A stretch of DNA of 64,000 nt from Streptomyces sp. SirexAA-E (GTDB lineage: Bacteria; Actinomycetota; Actinomycetes; Streptomycetales; Streptomycetaceae): the NCBI RefSeq assembly GCF_000177195.2, contig NC_015953.1, positions 5,332,001-5,396,000 of the forward strand. The letters are read 5' to 3'. Positions 32,222-39,818 of this stretch are shown here, piece by piece. The translations under genes and the position numbers were made by a program. The notes beneath the pieces were generated by a model. It was not told where the DNA came from. It saw only the letters and a list, made by a program, of their open reading frames with translations, and made no database searches. How positions within the stretch are numbered: the stretch's first letter is position 1; each line of letters begins with the position of its first letter.

Positions 32222-33583
32222 TCAGAGTTTCGCCCAGGCCTCCGTCAGGACGCCCCGCAGGATGCCCTCGATCTCCTCGAACGTCGACCGGTCCGAGATC
32301 AGCGGCGGCGCGAGCTGGACGACCGGGTCACCGCGGTCGTCGGCCCGGCAGTACAGGCCGTTGTCGTACAGCGCCTTGGAGAGGAAGCCGTACAGGACGC
32401 GCTCGGTCTCCTCGGCGTCGAACGTCTCCTTGGTCGTCTTGTCCTTCACCAGCTCGATGCCGTAGAAGAAGCCGTTGCCGCGGACGTCTCCGACGATCGG
32501 CAGGTCGTGGAGCTTCTGCAGCGTGGTGAGGAACGCGTTCTCGTTGTCCAGGACATGCTGGTTGAGACCCTCGCGCTCGAAGATGTCGAGGTTGGCCAGG
32601 GCGACCGCGGCGGAGACCGGGTGCCCGCCGAAGGTGTAGCCGTGCAGGAAGGTGTTGTCGCCCTGGTAGAAGGGCTCCGCCAGCCGGTCGGAGACGACGC
32701 AGGCCCCGATGGGGGAGTACCCCGAGGTCATGCCCTTGGCGCAGGTGATCATGTCCGGTACGTAGTCGAACTTGTCGCAGGCGAACATGGTGCCCAGCCG
32801 GCCGAAGGCGCAGATGACCTCGTCGGACACGAGCAGGACGTCGTGCCGGTCGCAGATCTCGCGCACCCGCCGGAAGTAGCCGGGCGGCGGCGGGAAGCAG
32901 CCTCCGGCGTTCTGCACGGGCTCCAGGAAGACCGCGGCGACGGTGTCCGGGCCCTCGAAGAGGATCTGCTGCTCGATCTGGTCGGCGGCCCAGCGGCCGA
33001 AGGCCTCCGGGTCGTCGCCGAAGAGCGGAGCGCGGTAGATGTTGGTGTTCGCCACCTTGTGCGCCCCCGGGACCAGCGGCTCGAACGGGGCCTTGAGGGC
33101 GGGCAGTCCGGTGATCGACAGGGCACCCTGCGGCGTGCCGTGGTAGGCCACGGCACGGGAGATGACCTTGTACTTGGTCGGCTTGCCGGTGAGCTTGAAG
33201 TACTGCTTGGCCAGCTTCCAGGCGGTTTCCACGGCCTCGCCGCCGCCGGTGGTGAAGAAGACCTTGTCGAGGTCGCCCGGAGCGTGGTGCGCGAGCCGCT
33301 CGGCGAGCTCGACGGCCTTGGGGTGGGCGTAGGACCACACCGGGAAGAAGGCCAGCTCCTGCGCCTGCCTGGACGCCGTCTCCGCCAGCTCGCGGCGGCC
33401 GTGCCCGGCGTTGACCACGAACAGGCCGGAGAGGCCGTCGAGATAGCGCTTGCCGCGGTCGTCGTAGATGTAGGTGCCCTCGCCACGCACGATGGTGGGC
33501 ACGGGAGCGTTCGCGTAGTCCGACATGCGGGTGAAGTGCATCCACAGGTGGTCGTACGCGGTTCGGCTGAGGTCCTTGCTCAC
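32222..33583 (-). CDS. Class III aminotransferase, putrescine/omega-amino acid type
   Basis: A 453-residue PLP enzyme of fold type I. It starts MSKDLSRTAYDHLWMHFTRMSDYANAPVPTIVRGEG, has the TGGGEAVETAWKLAKQYF phosphate-binding region and VSDEVICAFGR, and the Schiff-base lysine is in MITCAKGMTSGYSPIGA. I recognise it as the enzyme implicated in polyamine use in S. coelicolor. It would move the amino group of putrescine or a similar diamine to pyruvate or 2-oxoglutarate, giving an aminoaldehyde for the dehydrogenase encoded at 34249. The start is a GTG at 33583; the frame runs on upstream inside the lrp gene, which overlaps by 4 nt. Confidence 0.88.
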   Translation of the reverse strand: MSKDLSRTAYDHLWMHFTRMSDYANAPVPTIVRGEGTYIYDDRGKRYLDGLSGLFVVNAGHGRRELAETASRQAQELAFFPVWSYAHPKAVELAERLAHHAPGDLDKVFFTTGGGEAVETAWKLAKQYFKLTGKPTKYKVISRAVAYHGTPQGALSITGLPALKAPFEPLVPGAHKVANTNIYRAPLFGDDPEAFGRWAADQIEQQILFEGPDTVAAVFLEPVQNAGGCFPPPPGYFRRVREICDRHDVLLVSDEVICAFGRLGTMFACDKFDYVPDMITCAKGMTSGYSPIGACVVSDRLAEPFYQGDNTFLHGYTFGGHPVSAAVALANLDIFEREGLNQHVLDNENAFLTTLQKLHDLPIVGDVRGNGFFYGIELVKDKTTKETFDAEETERVLYGFLSKALYDNGLYCRADDRGDPVVQLAPPLISDRSTFEEIEGILRGVLTEAWAKL

Positions 33584-34071
33584 GGCTGTCGGGTTCCCCA
33601 CATGTAGGTCTGCTTCTTGAGCTTGAGGTAGACGAAGCTTTCGGTGGAGCGCACGCCGGGGACGGCCCGGATGCGTCGGTTGATCGTCTCCAGCAGGTGG
33701 TCGTCGTCCTCGCAGACGATCTCCACCATCAGGTCGAAGGAGCCCGCGGTCATCACCACGTACTCGCATTCGCTCATGGCGGTCAGGGCTTCGGCCACCG
33801 GGTCGAGGTCGCCGTCGACGTTGATGCCGACCATCGCCTGACGCATCAGCCCCACGGTGAGCGGGTCCGTGACGGCCACGATCTGCATCACGCCCTGGTC
33901 GAGGAGCTTCTGCACGCGCTGGCGTACGGCCGCCTCGGAGAGGCCCACGGCCTTGCCGATCGCGGCGTACGGACGGCGCCCGTCCTCCTGGAGCTGTTCG
34001 ATGATCGCGAGGGAGACGGCGTCGACCGGTGACAACGGTCCGCTCCGGGAGTCTGTGTTACGGCTGGCCAC
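33580..34071 (-). CDS. Lrp/AsnC family transcriptional regulator
   Basis: A 163-residue regulator. The N-terminal winged helix-turn-helix reads VSLAIIEQLQEDGRRPYAAIGKAVGLSEAAVRQRVQKLLDQGVMQIVAV. The C-terminal RAM domain for effector binding and oligomerisation reads MVGINVDGDLDPVAEAL...YVVMTAGSFDLMVEIVCEDDDHLLETINRRIRAVPGVRSTESFVYLKL. It is divergent from the aldehyde dehydrogenase gene at 34249 and overlaps the aminotransferase gene by 4 nt. It therefore very likely controls this putrescine/GABA pair, with an amine or amino acid as effector. GTG start at 34071. Confidence 0.92.
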   Translation of the reverse strand: MASRNTDSRSGPLSPVDAVSLAIIEQLQEDGRRPYAAIGKAVGLSEAAVRQRVQKLLDQGVMQIVAVTDPLTVGLMRQAMVGINVDGDLDPVAEALTAMSECEYVVMTAGSFDLMVEIVCEDDDHLLETINRRIRAVPGVRSTESFVYLKLKKQTYMWGTRQP

Positions 34072-34122
34072 AGACCCACTCTGCACCGCTCCTCGTCTGC
34101 CTGGCAAGCACAAACCGATGAA

Positions 34123-34158
34123 ATCCGTTGTCCCGGAGTCCGGATCGCACTGAATCCG
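34123..34158. promoter_or_regulatory. Repeated ATCCG/CGGAT motifs in the lrp-aldehyde dehydrogenase spacer
   Basis: ATCCG (34123-34127), CGGAT (34141-34145) and ATCCG (34154-34158) form one inverted and one direct repeat in the 177-nt divergent spacer. This could be the Lrp operator. TAGGGT at 34203-34208 is a plausible -10 element for the dehydrogenase gene. Confidence 0.4.
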
Positions 34159-34248
34159 TAGGTGTCGGCAGGTGGCTATGTCGAAAGCGTCGCCGCACCG
34201 TCTAGGGTGGGTGTCTCACCCATCGGACAGCCGACAGGAGGGGTGGTC

Positions 34249-35688
34249 GTGACCACCGAGGTGCGCCGTCTGCGCAACTACATCAACGGAGAGTTCCGGG
34301 ACGCCGCGGACGGGCGGACCACCGACGTGGTCAACCCGGTGACGGAGGAGGTCTACGCGACCGCGCCGCTCTCCGGCCAGGCCGACGTCGACGCCGCCAT
34401 GGAGGCCGCCGCCGCGGCCTTTCCCGCCTGGCGCGACGTGACGCCCGCCGAGCGCCAGAAGGCGCTGCTGAAGATCGCCGACGCCTTCGAGGAGCGGGCG
34501 GAGGACCTCATCGCCGCGGAGTCGGAGAACACCGGCAAGCCGCTGGGGCTCACCCGCACCGAAGAGATCCCGCCGATGGTCGACCAGATCCGCTTCTTCG
34601 CCGGGGCGGCCCGGATGCTCGAAGGCCGTTCGGCCGGGGAGTACATGGAGGGGCTGACCTCGATCGTCCGCCGCGAACCGGTGGGCGTCTGCGCGCAGGT
34701 CGCCCCGTGGAACTACCCGATGATGATGGCCGTGTGGAAGTTCGCCCCGGCGCTGGCCGCGGGCAACACCGTCGTCATCAAGCCGTCCGACACCACACCG
34801 GCGTCGACCGTGCTGATCGCCGAGATCATCGGGCAGATCCTGCCCAAGGGCGTCTTCAACGTCCTGTGCGGTGACCGTGACACCGGCCGCGCCATGGTGG
34901 AGCACCCGACCCCGGCGATGGCCTCCATCACCGGCTCGGTCCGGGCCGGCATGCAGGTCGCCGAGTCGGCGGCCAAGGACCTCAAGCGCGTCCACCTGGA
35001 GCTCGGCGGCAAGGCCCCGGTCGTCGTGTTCGAGGACGTCGACATCGCCAAGGCCGTCGCCGGCATCTCGGAGGCGGGCTTCTTCAACGCCGGCCAGGAC
35101 TGTACGGCGGCGACCCGCGTCCTGGTCCACGAGTCCGTCCACGACGAGTTCGTCACCGCGCTCGCCAAGGCGGCGGCCGACACGAAGACGGGCCGGCCGG
35201 ACGACGAGGACGTGCTCTACGGCCCGCTGAACAACGCGAACCAGCTGGCGCAGGTCAGCGGCTTCATCGAGCGGCTCCCCGCGCACGCCAGGGTCGAGGC
35301 CGGCGGCCATCGGGTCGGCGACAAGGGCTACTTCTACGCCCCCACCGTGGTCTCCGGGCTCAAGCAGGACGACGAGATCGTCCAGCACGAGGTCTTCGGG
35401 CCCGTCATCACCGTCCAGTCCTTCACGGACGAGGCCCAGGCCCTGGAGTACGCCAACGGCGTGGAGTACGCCCTGGCCTCCTCGGTGTGGACCAAGGACC
35501 ACTCCCGCGCGATGCGCATGTCCCGGAGCCTGGACTTCGGCTGCGTGTGGATCAACACCCACATCCCGCTCGTCGCCGAGATGCCGCACGGCGGATTCAA
35601 GAAGTCCGGTTACGGCAAGGACCTCTCGTCCTACGGCTTCGAGGACTACACCCGCGTCAAGCACGTCATGACGTCGCTCGACGGCTGA
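34249..35688 (+). CDS. Gamma-aminobutyraldehyde dehydrogenase (PatD/PuuC-like)
   Basis: A 479-residue NAD(P)-dependent aldehyde dehydrogenase. The cofactor loop is in CAQVAPWNYPMMMAVWKFAPALAAGNTVVIKPSDTTP, the general base in LELGGKAPVVVF (Glu), and the nucleophile in FNAGQDCTAATR (Cys). The NAGQDCTAA context is that of E. coli PatD (YdcW), which oxidises 4-aminobutanal to GABA. It stands divergent from lrp and the aminotransferase, forming a two-step putrescine-to-GABA module. GTG start at 34249 with AGGAGGGG 10 nt upstream; the frame is open a further 87 nt upstream, through the promoter. Confidence 0.9.
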   Translation: MTTEVRRLRNYINGEFRDAADGRTTDVVNPVTEEVYATAPLSGQADVDAAMEAAAAAFPAWRDVTPAERQKALLKIADAFEERAEDLIAAESENTGKPLGLTRTEEIPPMVDQIRFFAGAARMLEGRSAGEYMEGLTSIVRREPVGVCAQVAPWNYPMMMAVWKFAPALAAGNTVVIKPSDTTPASTVLIAEIIGQILPKGVFNVLCGDRDTGRAMVEHPTPAMASITGSVRAGMQVAESAAKDLKRVHLELGGKAPVVVFEDVDIAKAVAGISEAGFFNAGQDCTAATRVLVHESVHDEFVTALAKAAADTKTGRPDDEDVLYGPLNNANQLAQVSGFIERLPAHARVEAGGHRVGDKGYFYAPTVVSGLKQDDEIVQHEVFGPVITVQSFTDEAQALEYANGVEYALASSVWTKDHSRAMRMSRSLDFGCVWINTHIPLVAEMPHGGFKKSGYGKDLSSYGFEDYTRVKHVMTSLDG

Positions 35689-35707
35689 CCGGGCCGTCCG
35701 CTCTCCC

Positions 35708-35735
35708 ACGGCCCCGGGCAGCCGCCCGGGGCCGT
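35708..35735 (+). terminator. Terminator after the first aldehyde dehydrogenase
   Basis: ACGGCCCCGGGC (35708-35719) pairs perfectly with GCCCGGGGCCGT (35724-35735) around AGCC, 20 nt past the stop codon. Confidence 0.85.
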
Positions 35736-35756
35736 TCGCGTACCCCGACCCGCTTT

Positions 35757-35784
35757 TTGAACGTGTTCATGGCGGGCGTACGCT
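35757..35784 (+). promoter_or_regulatory. Promoter for the 167-residue membrane protein
   Basis: TTGAAC (35757-35762) and TACGCT (35779-35784) are separated by 16 nt, and the -10 element ends 6 nt before the ATG at 35791. The mRNA is therefore probably leaderless. Confidence 0.6.
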
Positions 35785-35790
35785 GCGGGC

Positions 35791-36294
35791 ATGAGCGAGC
35801 GAGCCCTCTTGCGGCGCATACGCGTGTGGTTGGTCGTCTTCATCGTCTGCCTGGTGCTGAGCGGTCTGACCGCCTTCCCCCTGGTGCACGAACTCCGCCT
35901 GGTCGAGAACCTGTTGACGTCCTCGGCCTCTCCCGTCCCCGAGCACTTCCCCGCCCTGGCGGAGTGGATCACCCGGGTCCGGACGGGCCTGGACGAGGCC
36001 GACGCGCGCCATCCCTTCGTCCTCTACGGCACCGACTGGCTGGCCTTCGCCCACCTGGTCATCGCGGTCGCCTTCTACGGCCCCTACCGCGACCCCGTCC
36101 GCAACATCTGGGTCGTCCAGTTCGGCATGATCGCCTGTGCCGGGATCGTCCCGCTCGCCCTGATCTGCGGCCCGATCCGGGACATCCCCTTCTGGTGGAC
36201 CGTCATCGACATGTCGTTCGGGGTGTTCGGCGTCGTCCCGCTGCTCATCGTGTACCGGATGATCAGGCGGCTGGAGGCGGCACGGGAAACGTGA
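35791..36294 (+). CDS. Conserved hypothetical membrane protein
   Basis: I do not recognise a named family in these 167 residues. There are four clear membrane segments: about 12-30 (VWLVVFIVCLVLSGLTAF), 78-95 (WLAFAHLVIAVAFYG), 107-125 (VVQFGMIACAGIVPLALIC), and 134-152 (WWTVIDMSFGVFGVVPLLIVY). The first is followed by a roughly 45-residue extracytoplasmic loop. The C-terminus is short and basic (RMIRRLEAARET). It is transcribed alone from what looks like a good promoter 6 nt upstream. It lies after the terminator of the dehydrogenase gene, so it is not part of that unit. Confidence 0.8.
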   Translation: MSERALLRRIRVWLVVFIVCLVLSGLTAFPLVHELRLVENLLTSSASPVPEHFPALAEWITRVRTGLDEADARHPFVLYGTDWLAFAHLVIAVAFYGPYRDPVRNIWVVQFGMIACAGIVPLALICGPIRDIPFWWTVIDMSFGVFGVVPLLIVYRMIRRLEAARET

Positions 36295-36423
36295 GCCTCC
36301 ATCCCGCCGACGGGGCGCCGAAGGCCGCCACCGCGATGTCCGTCGCGGTCGTTTCGCCTCCTGGCCCCTTCGCGTCGGAGGAGCCGGTGCCGTACGCGAG
36401 CGTCCACCGTCCGTGGCGTGCCG

Positions 36424-37128
36424 TCAGGGCGCCTCGTACCCGGGGGAGTCGGCCAGCAGGGCGCGGAGGGCGTCGATGCGGTTGGTGGTGATCGAGTCGA
36501 CGCCGTACCCGGTCAGCCGGCGCATCGTGCGCCGGGTGTCGGCCGTCCAGACGGAGACCAGCATCCCGTCCGCGTGGATCCGGGCGGCCAGTTCGCGGCT
36601 CATCAGCCCGAAACGGTAGTTCAGCCAGCGCGGCCGGACCGCGTCGAGCAGGACCGGGCGCGGCGGGGCCAGAGTCGTCCACGTCAGCGCGATCTCGGCG
36701 GACGGATCGGCGGCACGCACCCGCAGCATCGCGGAGGTGTCCGCGCAGTAGTAGACGCGCCCGGCCGCCCCGCACTCGCCGACCACCCCCACGATCCGCC
36801 GCACCGAGGCGTCGGTGGAACCCGGCAGGTCGATCATGAGCCGTCGGGACCCGGCCGCGGCGATCGCCTCCCGCAGCGTCGGGACGCCGCCGCCGGTCCG
36901 CCCGGTCAGCTCCCGGTGATCGAGCCGGTCGACCCGGACGTCGTGTCCCCACAGACGCTCCAGCGTGGAGTCGTGGAGCAGGACGGGCACCCCGTCGCGG
37001 GTGACACGGACGTCGATCTCGACCGCGTCCGCCCCCCGCTCGACGGCTGACCGGATCGAAGGGAGGGTGTTCTCACGGGCGCGGTAGGGATCGCCGCGGT
37101 GAGCCACGGCGGTGACGGTGCTGACCAT
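36424..37128 (-). CDS. Glycerophosphodiester phosphodiesterase
   Basis: A 234-residue TIM-barrel enzyme that hydrolyses glycerophosphodiesters to glycerol 3-phosphate and an alcohol. The GDPD signature is complete: VAHRGDPYRARENTLPSIRSAVERGADAVEIDVRVTRDGVPVLLHDSTLERLWG, with His-Arg, Glu-Asn, Glu-x-Asp and His-Asp metal/catalytic residues. There is no signal peptide, so it is cytoplasmic and probably recycles lipid head groups. It starts 21 nt after the adenosine deaminase stop on the same strand and is likely co-transcribed with it. Confidence 0.9.
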   Translation of the reverse strand: MVSTVTAVAHRGDPYRARENTLPSIRSAVERGADAVEIDVRVTRDGVPVLLHDSTLERLWGHDVRVDRLDHRELTGRTGGGVPTLREAIAAAGSRRLMIDLPGSTDASVRRIVGVVGECGAAGRVYYCADTSAMLRVRAADPSAEIALTWTTLAPPRPVLLDAVRPRWLNYRFGLMSRELAARIHADGMLVSVWTADTRRTMRRLTGYGVDSITTNRIDALRALLADSPGYEAP

Positions 37129-37149
37129 GGGCCCATTGTGACGCGCCGC

Positions 37150-38184
37150 TCACCGCCCGGGAGCCTCCAGCCAGTTCGTCGTGTACGTGTCGATCTCGGC
37201 GACCAGCGCCCGCTTGCCCGCCGGGTCGAGGAACGAGGCCTCCACGGCGTTCGTGGCCAGCGCGGCCAGTCCCCGCTCGTCCAGCTCCAGCAGCCGGGCG
37301 GCCACCGCGTACTCGTTGTTCAGGTCCGTGCCGAACATGGGCGGGTCGTCGCTGTTGATCGTCACCGGTACACCGGCCCGCACCATCTCCTTCACCGGGT
37401 GCCGGTCCAGGTCCGCGACCGCCCGGGTCGCGACGTTCGACGTCGGGCAGACCTCCAGGGCGATGCGGTGCTCGGCGAGGTGGGCCAGCAGCTTCGGGTC
37501 CTGGGCCGAACTGGTGCCGTGCCCGATGCGCTCCGCGCGCAGATGCGTGAGCGCGTCCCAGACGGTCTGCGGTCCGGTGGTCTCCCCGGCGTGCGGGACG
37601 GAGTGCAGGCCCTCGGCGATCGCCCGGTCGAAGTACGGCTTGAACTGGGGGCGGTCGACCCCGATCTCCGGGCCGCCGAGGCCGAAGGAGACGAGCCCCT
37701 CGGGCCGCAGGTCCACCGCGAGCCGGGTGGTCTCCTCCGCGGCCTCAAGCCCGGCCTCGCCCGGGATGTCGAAGCACCAGCGCAACACGACGCCCAGCTC
37801 GGCCTCGGCGGCCTTGCGGGCGTCCTCGATCGCCTCCATGAATCCCTGCTCCGGGATGCCGCGCCGGGTCGAGCTGAACGGGGTGACCGTCAGCTCCGCG
37901 TACCTGATGTTCTGCCGCGCCATGTCCCGGGCGATCTCGAACGTCAGCAGCCGGACGTCCTCCGGGGTGCGGATCAGGTCCACCACCGACAGGTACACGT
38001 CGATGAAGTGCCCGAAGTCGGTGAACGTGAAGAAGTCCACCAGCGCCTCCGGGTCCGTGGGAACCTTGGAGTCGGGGTGGCGGGCCGCCAGTTCGGCCAC
38101 GATGCGGGGCGACGCGGAGCCGACGTGGTGGACGTGGAGCTCGGCCTTGGGCAGCCCCGCGATGAAGGGGTGCGGATCGTTCAT
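37150..38184 (-). CDS. Adenosine deaminase family protein
   Basis: A 344-residue metal-dependent hydrolase of the ADA/AMP deaminase superfamily, expected to convert adenosine to inosine. The zinc ligands are visible as HxH (His17, His19), HAGET (His and catalytic Glu) and NSDDPPMFG (Asp). The first motif reads ELHVHHVGSASP, where classical adenosine deaminases have H-x-H-L-(D/E)-G. Several Streptomyces paralogues share this change, so the substrate may differ from adenosine, for example a modified adenine. It is followed 21 nt later by the GDPD gene. Confidence 0.85.
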   Translation of the reverse strand: MNDPHPFIAGLPKAELHVHHVGSASPRIVAELAARHPDSKVPTDPEALVDFFTFTDFGHFIDVYLSVVDLIRTPEDVRLLTFEIARDMARQNIRYAELTVTPFSSTRRGIPEQGFMEAIEDARKAAEAELGVVLRWCFDIPGEAGLEAAEETTRLAVDLRPEGLVSFGLGGPEIGVDRPQFKPYFDRAIAEGLHSVPHAGETTGPQTVWDALTHLRAERIGHGTSSAQDPKLLAHLAEHRIALEVCPTSNVATRAVADLDRHPVKEMVRAGVPVTINSDDPPMFGTDLNNEYAVAARLLELDERGLAALATNAVEASFLDPAGKRALVAEIDTYTTNWLEAPGR

Positions 38185-38303
38185 CGGAATCTCCCGGATT
38201 CAAGGTTCTGGGCCGGGCTCACCGGCCGCACCGATCATCGTAGGCGGGGCCTGCGGGCCGGATGCCGGGCCGTAGCATGGCGGGACCACGATGGGGGAGG
38301 CCC

Positions 38304-39056
38304 ATGTCAGACAACGCACAGCAGCCCGGGGGCGGACCCGCGCCGCACGATCCGTGGGCACCGCCGGAGAGCAGGGTGGAGCTCGGCAAGCAGACCGGTG
38401 GCGCCCGCCCGCCGGGCGTGCACGACCAGCCGACGGTCGCGTCCATGCCGAACGCGGAACCGGGCACCGGGCCGATACCCGGGCCTCCGGCCGGAGGCTT
38501 CGGACCGCCCCAGGGCGGTGACGTGCCGCCGCCGCCCCTCGCGCCGAACGGACCGGGGCGCCCCGAGGGGCAGTACGGCTACCCGGCCGCGCCCCCGGCC
38601 CCCGCCGCACCGTACGCGGGGTATCCGGGATACCCCGGCTACGCGGGCCAGCCGGGCTGGGGACCGGCACCCGCGAACGGACTCGGCATCGCGGCGATGG
38701 TGCTCGGCATCATCGCGGTCGTCGGTTTCTGCATGTGGGGAATCGGCATCATCCTGGGCATCCTCGCCCTGGTCTTCGGCATCATCGGACAGGGCCGTGC
38801 CAAGCGCGGCGAGGCGAACAACGGCGGCATGGCGCTCGCCGGAATCGTCCTCGGCTCGATCGCGATCCTGGTCGGCGCCGTCTTCCTCGGATTCCTGATC
38901 TGGTCCGTCGGCAACAGCTCGTCGGACATCGAGGAGTACGACTACGACGAGCCGTACGCCACCTCGCTGGTCATCGGCGCCGAACGCCAGGCCGGGGCCC
39001 CGGAGTCACGTCCGGCTCCCTCGGGGCAAACGACGGGTCCTCACGGACACGCCTGA
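38304..39056 (+). CDS. DUF4190-type membrane protein with proline-rich N-terminus
   Basis: A 250-residue protein. The first 125 residues are Pro/Gly/Tyr-rich (YAGYPGYPGYAGQPGWG) and likely disordered. Two membrane segments follow (about 130-160 and 174-196) joined by the conserved loop FGIIGQGRAKRGEANNGGMALAGIVLGSIAI, the DUF4190 hallmark. A short acidic tail ends it. These proteins are abundant in actinobacteria and of unknown function. The ATG at 38304 follows GGGGGAGG; an earlier ATG at 38262 lacks a ribosome-binding site. Its 3' end overlaps the convergent NADAR gene by 86 nt. Confidence 0.85.
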   Translation: MSDNAQQPGGGPAPHDPWAPPESRVELGKQTGGARPPGVHDQPTVASMPNAEPGTGPIPGPPAGGFGPPQGGDVPPPPLAPNGPGRPEGQYGYPAAPPAPAAPYAGYPGYPGYAGQPGWGPAPANGLGIAAMVLGIIAVVGFCMWGIGIILGILALVFGIIGQGRAKRGEANNGGMALAGIVLGSIAILVGAVFLGFLIWSVGNSSSDIEEYDYDEPYATSLVIGAERQAGAPESRPAPSGQTTGPHGHA

Positions 39057-39618
39057 GGGCTGTCCCGTCCGGATCGAGCTGGGCTCGCGCCTCCATGAGC
39101 GCGAAGCCCAGCAGATTCAGACCCCGCCAGGAAGCCGGGTCCGCCGCCCGCGGATCGTCCTTGGCGAGCCCGATGCCCCAGATCCGGTCCATCGGGCTCG
39201 CCTCGACCAGCACCCGCCCGCCGGTGCCCAGCAAGTAGCGCTTCAGCGCCGGATCCTGGCCGAACTTGTGCACACCGCCCGCCACCACCAGGGCGAACCG
39301 CTCCCGGGCCCAGGCCTCCTCCTCGAAGCCCCGGACCAGCCTGCCCACCTTCTTCGCCGCCGCCGGACTGCCCGCCGCCACGGCCCGCGCCTCCGCCTCC
39401 GCGTCGCCGAACAGCCGCGCCTTGCCGGCCATCATCCAGTGCTCCGCCGACGCGTACGTCACACCGTCGACCGTGAACGGCGCCGGCCACCACTGACTGA
39501 GGCAGCTCTCGCCGATCCGCCCGTCCGCACGGGGCCGATGGCCCCAGAACGTCAGGTACTTCACCCGCTCACCCCGTGCCGACCGCGCCCGCAGGTCGTC
39601 CATGTACCGCTGCTCCAT
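38971..39618 (-). CDS. NADAR family protein (YbiA-like)
   Basis: A 215-residue protein of the NADAR family: YLTFWGHRPRADGRIGESCLSQWWPAPFTVDGVTYASAEHWMMAGKARLF, then RPVHKFGQDPALKRYLLGTGGRVLVEASPMDRIWGIGL. E. coli YbiA hydrolyses the N-glycosidic bond of early riboflavin intermediates that are prone to damage; other NADAR proteins remove ADP-ribose from nucleic acid or guanine. Which applies here cannot be read. Start at ATG 39618; an ATG at 39603 has a better ribosome-binding site (GGAG 9 nt upstream) and may be the true start. Its 3' end overlaps the DUF4190 gene. Confidence 0.88.
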   Translation of the reverse strand: MEQRYMDDLRARSARGERVKYLTFWGHRPRADGRIGESCLSQWWPAPFTVDGVTYASAEHWMMAGKARLFGDAEAEARAVAAGSPAAAKKVGRLVRGFEEEAWARERFALVVAGGVHKFGQDPALKRYLLGTGGRVLVEASPMDRIWGIGLAKDDPRAADPASWRGLNLLGFALMEARAQLDPDGTALRRVREDPSFAPREPDVTPGPRPGVRRR

Positions 39619-39818
39619 GGCAGCGGAGTCTGGCACCCGTCACCGAGGGCGGGTGCGGCATTTTCGGGGTCTCCGTGCCGCACGCCGACAGATTCCGTCG
39701 CGTAACCAAATGGCAACAACGGAATCACTTGTTGGCGACTGGTGCCTCTGTCAGGATCAGCAGTCAATTCGGGAAGAAGCTACGCCGCCCGGCCACGGGA
39801 ACGGCACAGGAGAACGTC

